Part shown: positions 16,487 through 25,757 of the stretch, piece by piece
Position numbering within the stretch: the first letter of the stretch is position 1
Layout of the letters: the number at the start of each line of letters is the position of its first letter
DNA from: UKL13-3 sp964392775
GTDB lineage: Bacteria > Bacteroidota > Bacteroidia > UKL13-3
DNA: 64,000 nt
Direction: 5' to 3'
Assembly (NCBI GenBank): GCA_964392775.1
Contig: CAYMRD010000010.1
Location: forward strand, 46,443-110,442
Translations under genes and position numbers: made by a program
The notes under the pieces: generated by a model
What the model was told of the DNA's origin: nothing
What the model saw: the letters and a program-made list of their open reading frames with translations, nothing else
Database searches by the model: none

Positions 16487-17821
16487 ATGGAAATTGCACT
16501 GTTGATTATTGGAATATGTGTTGGATTTGCCATTGGCTGGTTGGTGCACAAAAGCAAACAACCTGTTGGCGATGAACAATCTGAAGGTATCATCCAACAA
16601 CTCAACACAGCAAATGGACAAGTAAGTTCGCTCAGCAGCACCAACAAACATCTGTCGGATGAACGCGACCGGTTATCATCAGAGGTGAAGTTGCAACAAC
16701 ATCAGATATTAGAACTCAACAACCACCTCACTTCAGCCCGCAGTGCATCTGCCCACCTCGAAGAACGGCTGGCTGAGCAAAAGGGAGAACTCGAAAAACT
16801 CAACGAACGTTTTAAAACCGAATTTGAGAATCTGGCCAACCGTATCCTCGAAGAAAAAAGTCAGAAATTCACGGAGCAGAATAAACAATCCATAGATGGA
16901 ATATTGACACCATTGCGCGAGCGCATCAAAGATTTTGAGGATAAGGTTCAGAAAGTATACGATACCGAAGCCGCGGAGCGAAATGTTTTGAAAGGTGAAA
17001 TCAAACAACTCATGTCGCTCAATCAGGTGATGCATCAGGATGCGCAAAACCTGACCAAAGCGCTTAAAGGTGATAGCAAAATTCAGGGTAACTGGGGAGA
17101 GTTTATTCTGGAAAGCATTCTTGAAAAAAGTGGGTTGGTGAAAGACCGCGAATATCAAACACAGCAGAGTATCACTACCGAAGATGGCAAACGTTACCAG
17201 CCCGATGTCATCATCAATCTGCCCGATGGAAAATGCCTGATTGTCGATTCAAAGGTTTCATTGGTTGCGTATGAACGGCTGGTAAATGCCGAGGATGAGA
17301 ACCTTCGGATGATTGCTCTCAAAGAGCATAGTGTTTCTCTCAAAAATCATATCAAAGGGTTGAGTGATAAAAATTATCAGCAATTGTATGGCATTAAAAG
17401 CCTTGATTTTGTATTGCTTTTTATTCCTATTGAACCTGCTTTTGCGGCTGCCATGCAGTTCGACAATCAACTGTTTAATGATGCCTTTGAACGCAATATT
17501 GTGATTGTAAGTCCATCCACTTTACTGGCAACCCTGCGCACCGTTGCCAATATCTGGAGACAGGAATACCAGAATAAAAATGCCATTGAGATTGCAAACA
17601 AGGCCGGAGATATGTATGATAAGTTTGTGGGCTTTGTGGATGATTTGATTGCGGTTGGAACCAAAATGCGCGACTCCCAAAAAGCATACGAAGGAGCCAT
17701 GAACAAACTCAAAGATGGCAACGGAAATCTTGTTAAAAGAGCCGAAGACTTGAAAAAACTGGGAGCCAAGGCATCAAAGTCCCTTGACCAACGCTTGATT
17801 GAAAAAGCCGATCTTGATTAG
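16487..17821 (+). CDS. rmuC: DNA recombination protein RmuC
   Basis: 444 residues. An N-terminal membrane anchor (ALLIIGICVGFAIGWLVH) is followed by a long coiled coil (about 35-180). The RmuC nuclease-like domain contains KIQGNWGEFILESILEKSGL, RYQPDVIINLPDGKCLIVDSKVS and VSPSTLLATLRTVANIWRQE. E. coli RmuC limits inversions at inverted repeats and protects against some phages. Divergent from the ECF sigma operon. The gene is complete and of normal length. Confidence 0.93.
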   Translation: MEIALLIIGICVGFAIGWLVHKSKQPVGDEQSEGIIQQLNTANGQVSSLSSTNKHLSDERDRLSSEVKLQQHQILELNNHLTSARSASAHLEERLAEQKGELEKLNERFKTEFENLANRILEEKSQKFTEQNKQSIDGILTPLRERIKDFEDKVQKVYDTEAAERNVLKGEIKQLMSLNQVMHQDAQNLTKALKGDSKIQGNWGEFILESILEKSGLVKDREYQTQQSITTEDGKRYQPDVIINLPDGKCLIVDSKVSLVAYERLVNAEDENLRMIALKEHSVSLKNHIKGLSDKNYQQLYGIKSLDFVLLFIPIEPAFAAAMQFDNQLFNDAFERNIVIVSPSTLLATLRTVANIWRQEYQNKNAIEIANKAGDMYDKFVGFVDDLIAVGTKMRDSQKAYEGAMNKLKDGNGNLVKRAEDLKKLGAKASKSLDQRLIEKADLD

Positions 17822-17896
17822 TGGCATGATATATGTCAGTGAAACATCCAACAAGACTCATTGTTATCCATACAACCAAAAACAGATATTTGCACC

Positions 17897-18550
17897 GTGA
17901 AAAACATCATAACCTTTCTTCTCATCCTCTCGTTCACTCAGGTACTTGCTCAAGACAAAACAAACAATACCGATAAAAGCGCGGAGAAACTACTGAATAC
18001 CGTTAGCAAACGATACAAGGCATTCAAAAGCATGAAGGCCGATTTTATTTATGCAGTAGAAAGCAAAGCCGACAAATCAATTGAAAAACAAAAGGGGACC
18101 CTTCTTGTGAAAGGAAACAAGTTTAAACTGGATATTGCAGGACAGGTTATCATTTGTGACAATGCCACACTTTGGACGTATACCAAAGAGGTCAATGAGG
18201 TGCAGGTAAGCAACTACAATCCTAAAGAAGGAGCCATCCGGATTGACGATATTTTCACCATGTACAACAAAGGGTTCCTCTCAAAAATTGCTGAAGAGAA
18301 AAAAGAAGGCGGAAAAGATATTGTTGTGATAGAACTCGCCCCAACCAACAAAAAGAAAAATTATTTTAAAATTAAGGTAACGATTGATAAGACCAATCAA
18401 ACCATTTTGAAATCGGTTGTGTACGATAAAAGCGGGACCATACATACCTATACCATCACCAACCAGGTTCCAAACTTAAAATTGGAGGACAAAACCTTTA
18501 CGTTTGATAAAGCTAATTACCCTAAGGTAGAGATTATTGATTTACGATAG
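17897..18550 (+). CDS. LolA-like outer-membrane lipoprotein carrier protein
   Basis: 217 residues from the GTG at 17897. The signal peptide is VKNIITFLLILSFTQVLAQ. The mature protein matches the LolA fold: RYKAFKSMKADFIYAVES, KQKGTLLVKGNKFKLDIAGQ, CDNATLWTYTKEVNEVQVSN, and a C-terminal TFTFDKANYPKVEIIDLR. The GTG lies four bases after GATATTTG, a one-mismatch -7 box, so the mRNA may be leaderless. The longer frame starts with a TTG at 17861 and has no signal peptide. Its 3' end overlaps the convergent lipoprotein gene by 17 bp. Confidence 0.82.
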   Translation: MKNIITFLLILSFTQVLAQDKTNNTDKSAEKLLNTVSKRYKAFKSMKADFIYAVESKADKSIEKQKGTLLVKGNKFKLDIAGQVIICDNATLWTYTKEVNEVQVSNYNPKEGAIRIDDIFTMYNKGFLSKIAEEKKEGGKDIVVIELAPTNKKKNYFKIKVTIDKTNQTILKSVVYDKSGTIHTYTITNQVPNLKLEDKTFTFDKANYPKVEIIDLR

Positions 18551-19085
18551 GCTTTTTGAATATTCCTTTTACGTGATACGTAACAGGAGGACTCAGTTTT
18601 ACTGATTGGCTTCCTGATATTTCGAAACCACTATCTGAAGTAAAAACCAATTCCTTAGCAGAAGCATACAGTTGGTTTTTCTCTTCAAATACAATCTTAA
18701 TCTGAGTAATTGTTGAATCTTGTTTGTAAATCCAAACATCTTCAATGTCGGTAACTTTATCATTACGGTGGTAATGCAGAATAATCCGATTCGCTTCAAC
18801 GACAGAGTCTGCTAAAAATCTTCCGGTGTAAGCAGGTTTCCTCAAATCTATTGCAGTAAAAGGTGCAAGTTCTGTTTCCCATTTCAACGAATCCAAATAA
18901 ATACGATCCTTCTTCTCTCCAAAATGCATCACTTTTACTAAACCATAATGTTGCTCTTTTAACGAATCAAGTTGTGCCTCAAAAAAAGAGCGTGTATCGA
19001 ACAAAATCTCACTTGAATCAGTCGTACCTGTAGAGCAACCTGTCATTAAACCTCCCAAAAATAAAACAACAAGATACTTTAACAT
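18534..19085 (-). CDS. lipoprotein of unknown function
   Basis: 183 residues with lipoprotein signal MLKYLVVLFLGGLMTGC (lipobox MTGC, Cys 17). The mature protein has a beta-rich profile (YLDSLKWETELAPFTAIDLR, DVWIYKQDSTITQIKIVFEE). No family recognised. Its start overlaps the end of gpmI by seven bases, so it is probably translated from the gpmI transcript. Its end runs 17 bp into the convergent LolA-like gene. Confidence 0.7.
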   Translation of the reverse strand: MLKYLVVLFLGGLMTGCSTGTTDSSEILFDTRSFFEAQLDSLKEQHYGLVKVMHFGEKKDRIYLDSLKWETELAPFTAIDLRKPAYTGRFLADSVVEANRIILHYHRNDKVTDIEDVWIYKQDSTITQIKIVFEEKNQLYASAKELVFTSDSGFEISGSQSVKLSPPVTYHVKGIFKKPIVNQ

Positions 19086-20608
19086 AAAAGATTTTCTCCT
19101 GTCATCTCAGATGGTTGCGGGATATTTAAAAGTGCCAGAATCGTTGGAGCTAAATCCGCCAATCGTCCATTTTTTATTTTATGCTGAATCTCCGGTTCAA
19201 CGAGCAATAGCGGAACCACGTTGGTGGTATGAGCTGTATTGGGCGTTCCGTCTTCTTCATTAATCATGTATTCTCCATTGCCATGATCTGCTGTTACCAG
19301 TAATGAATATCCCTGGGAAAGAGCCGCTTTAACGATTTTTCCAAGGCATTCATCTACTTTTTCCACGGCTTTGATTTCGGCAGATACCACGCCTGTATGT
19401 CCAACCATATCGGGATTGGCAAAGTTTACACAGATAAAATCTGCTTCTCCTTTATTAATATTATCAAGCGCATAGCCACACACTTCATCCGCGCTCATTT
19501 CCGGTTGCAAATCATACGTTGCAACCTTGGGTGAAGGTGCCATTTGACGGATTTCACCTTTAAATGGAAGCTCACGCCCTCCGGAAAAAAAGAATGTAAC
19601 ATGCGGATATTTTTCAGTTTCTGCAATCCTAACCTGCCTGCGGTTGTTGCGTTCAAGCACCTCACCCAGCGTCATCGACAAATCGAGATCAGGAAATACC
19701 ACACCCACATTTGCAAAGGTTTTATCATACTCGGTAAGCGTTATATAGCGCAAATCAAGCTTATGTATATTTTGCTCCTGAAAATCCTGTTGCGTTAAGG
19801 CCATCGTAATCTCACGTCCTCTGTCTGTTCTGAAATTAAAACAGATGACAACATCGCCATCTTCAATCTTAGCCAAAGGCTGATTGTTGCGATCTGTTGC
19901 GATAATCGGTTTAATAAACTCATCTGTTTCACCGGACTCATATCGTTTATTAAGGCTAGCGATTACATCATTAGCATATTCGCCTTGCGCATTAACCATA
20001 GCATCATACGCCAGCTTAACCCGTTCCCATCGTTTATCACGATCCATAGCATAATAACGTCCGGTGATACTTGCCAACTTCCCGCCCGTTAATTTAAGTG
20101 TTTGTTGCAAATTACTCAAATAACCCACTCCCGATTTAGGGTCTGTATCTCTCCCATCGGTAAACGCATGAATATAAAATTCAGAAACCTGCTTTTGATG
20201 CAACAAATTACACAAGCCTTTAAGGTGCTCAACGGAAGAGTGAACCCCCCCATCACTCACAAGGCCAATCAGATGAATCTTTTTTGCACCGGACTTCGCA
20301 TACTCAATAGCATCTTTGATAACTGAGTTATCAGCAACTGAGCCTTCTTTGAAAGCCTTATTAATCAAAACAAGTTGCTGGTACACTACTCTTCCGGCAC
20401 CGATATTCATGTGTCCTACTTCCGAATTTCCCATCTGTCCATCAGGTAATCCAACATCTTCACCCGAAGTTTTGAGTTCGGCCTGAGGGTAATCTTTAGT
20501 CAATGCATCAAAATTGGGTTTGTGTGCCAGCGAGATTGCATTGCCAATATATGCCTTTCCTTTCCCCCAGCCATCTAAAATCAGTAGTATAACCTTATTT
20601 GTATTCAT
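19079..20608 (-). CDS. gpmI: 2,3-bisphosphoglycerate-independent phosphoglycerate mutase
   Basis: Glycolytic isomerase (3-PG to 2-PG), cytoplasmic, alkaline-phosphatase superfamily. 509 residues, normal length. Metal/catalytic motifs: LLILDGWG at the start, GQMGNSEVGHMNIGAGR with the phosphorylated Ser, HAFTDGRDTDPKSG and ITGRYYAMDRDKRW, NFRTDRGREI, and NFANPDMVGHTG with TADHGNGE near the end. The start codon lies four bases after TACTTTTG, implying a nearly leaderless mRNA. The downstream lipoprotein gene overlaps by seven bases. Confidence 0.96.
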   Translation of the reverse strand: MNTNKVILLILDGWGKGKAYIGNAISLAHKPNFDALTKDYPQAELKTSGEDVGLPDGQMGNSEVGHMNIGAGRVVYQQLVLINKAFKEGSVADNSVIKDAIEYAKSGAKKIHLIGLVSDGGVHSSVEHLKGLCNLLHQKQVSEFYIHAFTDGRDTDPKSGVGYLSNLQQTLKLTGGKLASITGRYYAMDRDKRWERVKLAYDAMVNAQGEYANDVIASLNKRYESGETDEFIKPIIATDRNNQPLAKIEDGDVVICFNFRTDRGREITMALTQQDFQEQNIHKLDLRYITLTEYDKTFANVGVVFPDLDLSMTLGEVLERNNRRQVRIAETEKYPHVTFFFSGGRELPFKGEIRQMAPSPKVATYDLQPEMSADEVCGYALDNINKGEADFICVNFANPDMVGHTGVVSAEIKAVEKVDECLGKIVKAALSQGYSLLVTADHGNGEYMINEEDGTPNTAHTTNVVPLLLVEPEIQHKIKNGRLADLAPTILALLNIPQPSEMTGENLLC

Positions 20609-20612
20609 AGGG

Positions 20613-20620
20613 CAAAAGTA
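20613..20620 (-). promoter_or_regulatory. -7 element placed 4 nt before the gpmI start codon
   Basis: Minus strand TACTTTTG CCCT ATG. It matches TAnnTTTG exactly. The -33 position carries TTTTT rather than TTTG. Confidence 0.5.
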
Positions 20621-20735
20621 ATGATTCAGAGGTTAAAAACTTTTTTAGTCTAATCAGTTGCGAACGTAACAAATTTGTTAATTTGCAATGGCATGATTTT
20701 GGCCACAAAACTAATCATCAATCAAGCTCATACAG

Positions 20736-21113
20736 ATGAAAAAAAACTTACTTTTTGCACTTCTGATTATAGCCCTTGCTGCTAAAGCCGATACGTTTGA
20801 TGATGTTGTAAGCGCCATTAAACAAGCCAGCGCTAAAGATGTATCCAAATATTTTAACTCAACCGTTGAGCTGACAGTAGTTAATACTGAAGGCGTATAC
20901 AGCAAGCCACAAGCTGAGATGATTGTCAAAAATTTCTTTGCAGCCAATCCTCCAAAAGCTGTATCCATTCAGCATAAAGGATCCTCTGCTCAAGGCTCGC
21001 GATATGCGATTGCAAATTATGAAACAACTCAGGGCAAATACCGTGTATACATTTTTATGAAAGAAAGTACAGGAGGTATGCTCATTCACGAATTACGCTT
21101 CGAGAAAGAATAA
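20736..21113 (+). CDS. DUF4783 family secreted protein
   Basis: 125 residues with signal peptide MKKNLLFALLIIALAAKA. The mature domain TFDDVVSAIKQASAKDVSKY, VELTVVNTEGVYSKPQAEMI and FAANPPKAVSIQHKG matches DUF4783, a cystatin/NTF2-like family almost confined to Bacteroidota and commonly encoded next to nadC. Its stop codon shares a base with the nadC start (TAATG), so the two are coupled. Function unknown. Confidence 0.88.
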   Translation: MKKNLLFALLIIALAAKADTFDDVVSAIKQASAKDVSKYFNSTVELTVVNTEGVYSKPQAEMIVKNFFAANPPKAVSIQHKGSSAQGSRYAIANYETTQGKYRVYIFMKESTGGMLIHELRFEKE

Positions 21114-21967
21114 TGGAACATTTATTAGAACACCCATTGGTAAGCCAGCTCATCAGCATGGCATTTGCTGAAGATATTGGAGATGGCGACCATACATCAT
21201 TAGCCTGTATCGATCAACAAGCTTATGGCAAGTCGATTATTGTGGCTAAGGAAGACGGTATAATTGCAGGAACTTTATTAGGATCTCATATTTTCCATAA
21301 AGTAGACCCTTCTCTCAAAGTTAAAATTTTAATCCCCGATGGAAGTCGGGTAAAACCCGGAGATATTGTACTTGAAATAGAAGGCAGCGACATCAGCATG
21401 TTGACTGCCGAAAGAACCGTTCTGAACTTTATGCAACGCCTGAGTGGTATTTCGAGTCAAACAGCTAAATATGTTGCCGAGCTAAACGGATTGCACACAC
21501 AAATCCTTGACACTCGAAAAACCACTCCGGGAATGAGGCTGCTTGAAAAATGGGCTGTTATCAATGGTGGAGGATCCAACCACCGGATCGGGTTGTACGA
21601 TATGATCTTAATAAAAGACAATCATAATGATTTTGCAGGGGGAATCGAACAGGCACTTAAACGTACCCGAACGTATTTAGATGAAAGAGGGCTTCAATTA
21701 AAAATTGAAATCGAAACCCGTAGCATGGACGAAGTGCGTGAAGTGCTCAGAATAGGAGGAGTGGACCGGATTATGTTAGACAACTTTAGCATTCCTATGT
21801 TAAAAGAGGCGGTTGCTCTTATTGCAGGCCAATACGAAACGGAGGCTTCAGGAGGCATCACTTTGCAAACATTGAGGAGCTATGCAGAAACCGGTGTCGA
21901 CTTTATCTCATCGGGAGCATTGACTCACTCTGTAAAGAGTCTTGATTTGAGTATGCGCGTGAGTTAA
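21113..21967 (+). CDS. nadC: nicotinate-nucleotide pyrophosphorylase (carboxylating)
   Basis: Quinolinate phosphoribosyltransferase of de novo NAD synthesis (quinolinate + PRPP to NaMN + CO2). 284 residues, normal length. Motifs: AFAEDIGDGDHTS at the start, LNFMQRLSGISSQTAKYV, ILDTRKTTPGMRLLEKWAV, GGSNHRIGLYDMILIKDNH, and the C-terminal EASGGITL and GVDFISSGALTHS. Coupled to the upstream DUF4783 gene. The terminator at 21990-22025 follows. Confidence 0.96.
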   Translation: MEHLLEHPLVSQLISMAFAEDIGDGDHTSLACIDQQAYGKSIIVAKEDGIIAGTLLGSHIFHKVDPSLKVKILIPDGSRVKPGDIVLEIEGSDISMLTAERTVLNFMQRLSGISSQTAKYVAELNGLHTQILDTRKTTPGMRLLEKWAVINGGGSNHRIGLYDMILIKDNHNDFAGGIEQALKRTRTYLDERGLQLKIEIETRSMDEVREVLRIGGVDRIMLDNFSIPMLKEAVALIAGQYETEASGGITLQTLRSYAETGVDFISSGALTHSVKSLDLSMRVS

Positions 21968-21989
21968 CAAACGATTCTTTATTGCATAA

Positions 21990-22025
21990 AAAAGGTAGAT
22001 TCGTCAATTGAGGAATCTGCCTTTT
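21990..22025. terminator. bidirectional terminator between nadC and gldJ
   Basis: AAAAGGTAGATTC and GAATCTGCCTTTT pair over 13 bp (one T-G wobble) around a 10-nt loop. The A/T ends serve both strands. Confidence 0.85.
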
Positions 22026-22040
22026 ACATTTTAAAGACTG

Positions 22041-23480
22041 TTACTTTTTACGGGCATCGCCTACACGGTCCATTACACAACGGAATCCGATTGTAGCTGT
22101 CGATAAATCTTCGTCCAAATATCTGCGAGTTCCCGGATGCAGGTAGTAAGCACGGTCTCTCCAAGAACCGCCTTTGTACACGCGGGCTCTGTTATCAATC
22201 AAAGATGAAACACTGTACTCATACTGTTGATCCATTTCTTGATAGGTCAACTCATCTTTGTAACCAATATTGTTTGATTTTTTGTAGTTTCTACGTTTCG
22301 CATTTTCCTCTTCTGTTACCTCACGGTAAGGGATACGTCCTAAACTATCCTTTTCAGAAACGATACCATCGGCATCAGTCACTTTTGTTTTGTAAACATT
22401 ACCACGGAATGGACTTACATCTGTTGCATCCTCTGATGAAAGCGGACGGTATACATCCATTACCCACTCACTTACATTACCGGCCATGTGATACAAGCCA
22501 AAGTCATTAGGTAAAAAACTCTTCGATTTAACATTGGCAGTGTAAAAAGCTCCATCATTCAATTTACCTGCAACACCCGCAACATCACCACGTCCACGCT
22601 GATAGTTGGCATACATTAATCCGCGATTTTTTTCCGAATCATTTCTTCTCAGCGTCAAACCATCCCAGGGATAAATTCTGCGGACATCAATATTCTCATT
22701 ATAATCCGGTGATGTATATCCATAAGCAGCATACTCCCACTCAGCTTCAGTTGGCAAACGGTAATCAGGTAATAATATACCGTCTTCCATTCTTATATTA
22801 CGTTTGCTTCCGTTTGGAGTGTAATCCTTCAATTGTTTCTTAGCAGTAGGGCTGTATAACCCCAGAAGATATGCTTCCGTGTTAAAGTTATTATCATCTA
22901 CCGATTTTTGAACATCTAAATCGATGAAGCCTTCACGGGCCAAAATCATCTCGTTTACACGATCTGTACGCCACTCGGCATAAGCCTTTGCTTGTAACCA
23001 GCTCACACCAACAACCGGATAATCACGGTAGGCCGGATGGCGCAGGTAGTACAATACATACGGTTCGTTGTAAGCCAATTTATCCCGCCATACGAGGGTA
23101 TCTGGCAATGCTTTTTCATGAATAATCGGATTGCTCACATACACACGTGCCAACCAATAAAGGTACTCAGTGTAATGGAAGTTGGAAACTTCTGTTTCGT
23201 CCATATAAAAACTAGGAACCGAAACCCTGCGTTTAAAACTATTGCGATCATACATCAGATCCTGTTCTGACTGACCGATTGTGGCGGTTCCTCCCTCCAC
23301 AAATACCAATCCCGGACCTGTTTCCTGATCTTTGAATTTTGCCTTTTCAAAGCCTCCCCATTTAGAGTCGTTGTATTTCCAACCGGTAGTTGCAGACTTT
23401 TTGTTGCTGCTATTACAAGCTGAAAAAACAAAAGCTTGCGCAACAGCGGCCAAAAGAATCAATTTTGAAGCGTGCTTCAT
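22041..23480 (-). CDS. gldJ: gliding motility/T9SS lipoprotein GldJ
   Basis: Outer-membrane-associated lipoprotein needed for the T9SS/gliding machinery and stability of GldK-type rings. 479 residues. The lipoprotein signal ends FVFSAC (Cys 22). The body is a formylglycine-generating-enzyme (SUMF1) fold without known catalysis: PGLVFVEGGTATIGQ, FYMDETEVSNFHYTEYL, YPVVGVSWLQAKAYAEWR, YRLPTEAEWEYAA, HMAGNVSEWVMDVY, YKGGSWRDRAYYLHPGTRR, IGFRCVMD. GWKYNDSKWGGFEKAKF and ALPDTLVWRDKLAYNE favour GldJ over GldK. Beside porU-porV, as in Flavobacterium johnsoniae. Confidence 0.9.
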   Translation of the reverse strand: MKHASKLILLAAVAQAFVFSACNSSNKKSATTGWKYNDSKWGGFEKAKFKDQETGPGLVFVEGGTATIGQSEQDLMYDRNSFKRRVSVPSFYMDETEVSNFHYTEYLYWLARVYVSNPIIHEKALPDTLVWRDKLAYNEPYVLYYLRHPAYRDYPVVGVSWLQAKAYAEWRTDRVNEMILAREGFIDLDVQKSVDDNNFNTEAYLLGLYSPTAKKQLKDYTPNGSKRNIRMEDGILLPDYRLPTEAEWEYAAYGYTSPDYNENIDVRRIYPWDGLTLRRNDSEKNRGLMYANYQRGRGDVAGVAGKLNDGAFYTANVKSKSFLPNDFGLYHMAGNVSEWVMDVYRPLSSEDATDVSPFRGNVYKTKVTDADGIVSEKDSLGRIPYREVTEEENAKRRNYKKSNNIGYKDELTYQEMDQQYEYSVSSLIDNRARVYKGGSWRDRAYYLHPGTRRYLDEDLSTATIGFRCVMDRVGDARKK

Positions 23481-23504
23481 ATTGTTAGCTAAAGTTTAAT
23501 TTTT

Positions 23505-23539
23505 CAAATATAACGTAATTTATTTCAGATTATTCCAAA
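23505..23539 (-). promoter_or_regulatory. promoter of gldJ
   Basis: Minus strand TTTG (23539-23536), a 23-nt spacer (slightly long), then TATATTTG (23512-23505), 24 nt before the start codon. Confidence 0.5.
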
Positions 23540-23547
23540 CTTTCTTA

Positions 23548-24540
23548 CTAAAGTTCGGGACATTTCATCACTCTGGCTGCTTTCCTGCCTGATTTCTGCT
23601 GAGGCTTAATCTCAAATGCCATCGACAATTCATGTGATCCCTTGGTTGCAGTACGTGCTCCTGACACTGTTAAATCATAACTGTATCCAACCCTGAATTT
23701 TGAGAAGTTTAATCCTAACATGAAGATTAAAGCATCTGCATTGTTAGAAGTTTGTCTAAGCCACATACCTGTTGTAAGAGATTGTTTCTTAACATAAAAC
23801 CCCAAGTTCAACTGATTAAAATTACGCTGTTGCATATACAATATATTTGGAGAAATCGTTACGCGTTGTTCCTCATATCTGGATTCCTTTATTGTAATGT
23901 TAGTTCCTGCGTGAAAGGTATATCTTCTGGGGAGTTTAAATATCTCATCAGAACTGCCCGGATTATAAAAAGACTGATTAGGTTCCGTCAAATTATGTAC
24001 CGCAAACCCGCCATAAAGCTTACTGCTATATATCAGCACACCACTCGATACATTTAACAAGCCGATTTGTTGTACACCAACCTGCTCATTGGTGGGAAGT
24101 ATAAAGCCGTATTGATCGTCAATCTGATCTCCAAACCTGAACTTGCTGAAATCGTAGCTTCTCTGGTAATAGGAACCTTGTATGGCTGCTCTTAATGTAA
24201 TTTTTCTGGAAAGAGGTGTGGTATATGCATATATTCCACTCAATGTTGTTGTGGTAAGAAAGCCATCACCCGACACATCCATAGTTGCCATCGTTCCGAT
24301 TCCTCCACTCAATGCGTTCACATGGGCATCAAACGAAGCTCCGGCCGTTTTATAATTTCGTTGCAAGCCCGTATACTGATCCCTGCCTATAATAACAAAG
24401 CGCATATTTCCAGATGCTCCGGCTAAGGCAGGATTGGTATACAGAGGATTTGCATAAAACTGCGAAAACTGCGGATCTTGAGCCCTCAAAACAAAAGGTA
24501 TCAAAACACCTAGCAAATACACGAATGGTCTTTTTTTCAT
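23548..24540 (-). CDS. PorP/SprF family T9SS membrane protein (copy 1)
   Basis: About 330 residues with signal peptide (MKKRPFVYLLGVLIPFVLRAQ) followed at once by the family signature DPQFSQFYANPLYTNPALAG. The rest is an outer-membrane beta-barrel pattern ending in GYSYDLTVSG and SHELSMAF. PorP/SprF proteins work with T9SS substrates, commonly as surface anchors for type B cargo. The protein ends in MKCPEL, nearly the same tail as its neighbour. The ATG at 24540 gives the signal peptide. It lies 35 bp after copy 2 in the same direction. Confidence 0.88.
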   Translation of the reverse strand: MKKRPFVYLLGVLIPFVLRAQDPQFSQFYANPLYTNPALAGASGNMRFVIIGRDQYTGLQRNYKTAGASFDAHVNALSGGIGTMATMDVSGDGFLTTTTLSGIYAYTTPLSRKITLRAAIQGSYYQRSYDFSKFRFGDQIDDQYGFILPTNEQVGVQQIGLLNVSSGVLIYSSKLYGGFAVHNLTEPNQSFYNPGSSDEIFKLPRRYTFHAGTNITIKESRYEEQRVTISPNILYMQQRNFNQLNLGFYVKKQSLTTGMWLRQTSNNADALIFMLGLNFSKFRVGYSYDLTVSGARTATKGSHELSMAFEIKPQQKSGRKAARVMKCPEL

Positions 24541-24575
24541 TGCTAATGGCATGATACGAATATAAACAACTTTTT

Positions 24576-25571
24576 CTAAAACTCAGGACATCGTATATTT
24601 CGAACTGTTTTCTTTGGCGAACGTTTTTTCAGCTCGATTCCAAGCGAGAACTCATAAGACTGTTTTGCACCATACCAAACGTTGGAAAGTGTGGCATCGT
24701 ATGAAAAGCCCAGTTTAATTTTTTGTGTACGTATGCCAACAAGAACAATAAAGGCATCGGAAGTGGTTTTGGCTTGCCGGAAATACCCCCCAAGAACAAG
24801 AGGCCCCGTGTTATAGTACATCCCCAAGTTTAACTGAGCTGTTGCTCCCTGCTGCATGTATAAAATATTCGGATAAAAATTAGATGCCTTTTTAGGATCA
24901 CGGTGCTGACGGTGAGGAATCACAAGCCCTCCATGTCCTGTAAAACGCATTGGAACCCTGCTATCAGTTGTTCCATAAAAGCCCTGTGCCGGTGTATTTA
25001 AATTGTGAATTGCGAAGCCTGCATAAAACTGATTGGAATACAATATGGTTCCTGCAGAAAAGTTTGGATAAAACACCGAATTGGCAATAGGGGTTTCTCC
25101 TGTATTTCTAACAAATCCTTGCCCTTGTACAATTTGATCATAAAAGGTTAACTTGCTAAAATCAATGGTTTTTTGAACCATTGCAGCCTGAATCCCTGCC
25201 CGCATTGTAATTGTTCTGCTGATATTAATCTGATATGCATACACCAAATTAACAGCATTGGTTTTTAAAGTACCAACACCAGCCTCATCTGCTGTAACCA
25301 TAACCCCAAAACCACCGTTAATTGCATCAAAATGCTCGTCATAAGATGCAGAGAATGTGCGAAAAGTACCTGAGATACTTGGCCACTGACTTCGATAGTT
25401 CAGATTGACACGCCCTACGGTTGAACTACCGGCAAAAGCCGGATTTGTATATAAAGGATTGGCATAGTACTGCGAAAACTGTGGGTCTTGAGCCCAAGCT
25501 TCGCCTACTCCGAGTACTATGGTTAATATATATACAAAGATGCTGCGTATAGCAGCAAGGTTCAATTTCAT
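24576..25571 (-). CDS. PorP/SprF family T9SS membrane protein (copy 2)
   Basis: 331 residues, paralogous to the next gene. Signal peptide to EAWAQ, then DPQFSQYYANPLYTNPAFAG, a beta-rich barrel (GFGVMVTADEAGVGTLKTNA, GFSYDATLSN) and the terminal RNIRCPEF. First gene of the pair and divergent from porU across a 186-bp AT-rich spacer. Tandem PorP copies suggest two cargo specificities, but the cargo partners cannot be assigned; the 799-residue type B protein at 9232-11631 is one candidate. Confidence 0.88.
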   Translation of the reverse strand: MKLNLAAIRSIFVYILTIVLGVGEAWAQDPQFSQYYANPLYTNPAFAGSSTVGRVNLNYRSQWPSISGTFRTFSASYDEHFDAINGGFGVMVTADEAGVGTLKTNAVNLVYAYQINISRTITMRAGIQAAMVQKTIDFSKLTFYDQIVQGQGFVRNTGETPIANSVFYPNFSAGTILYSNQFYAGFAIHNLNTPAQGFYGTTDSRVPMRFTGHGGLVIPHRQHRDPKKASNFYPNILYMQQGATAQLNLGMYYNTGPLVLGGYFRQAKTTSDAFIVLVGIRTQKIKLGFSYDATLSNVWYGAKQSYEFSLGIELKKRSPKKTVRNIRCPEF

Positions 25572-25757
25572 TTTCTTTCTTTAGCTTTGTAGGGGTTTAG
25601 CAGTTTCCCTTGAGCAGTTTCTTCATCACAGGCCTTGTGAGTAATGTCAAATAATTGTTGTTGATAAACGAACAATTAATTTGTTTTGTTTTCGTTTAAA
25701 ATAGCGTTACATTCATAACTACACAAAGTTTCAATTATAAGCATTTTATTTTTTGAT

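Noticed and set aside
22041..23480. Assignment as GldK or as a formylglycine-generating enzyme
   Set aside because: GWKYNDSKWGGF and ALPDTLVWRDKL fit GldJ, and a lipoprotein signal beside porU-porV excludes a sulfatase-maturing role.
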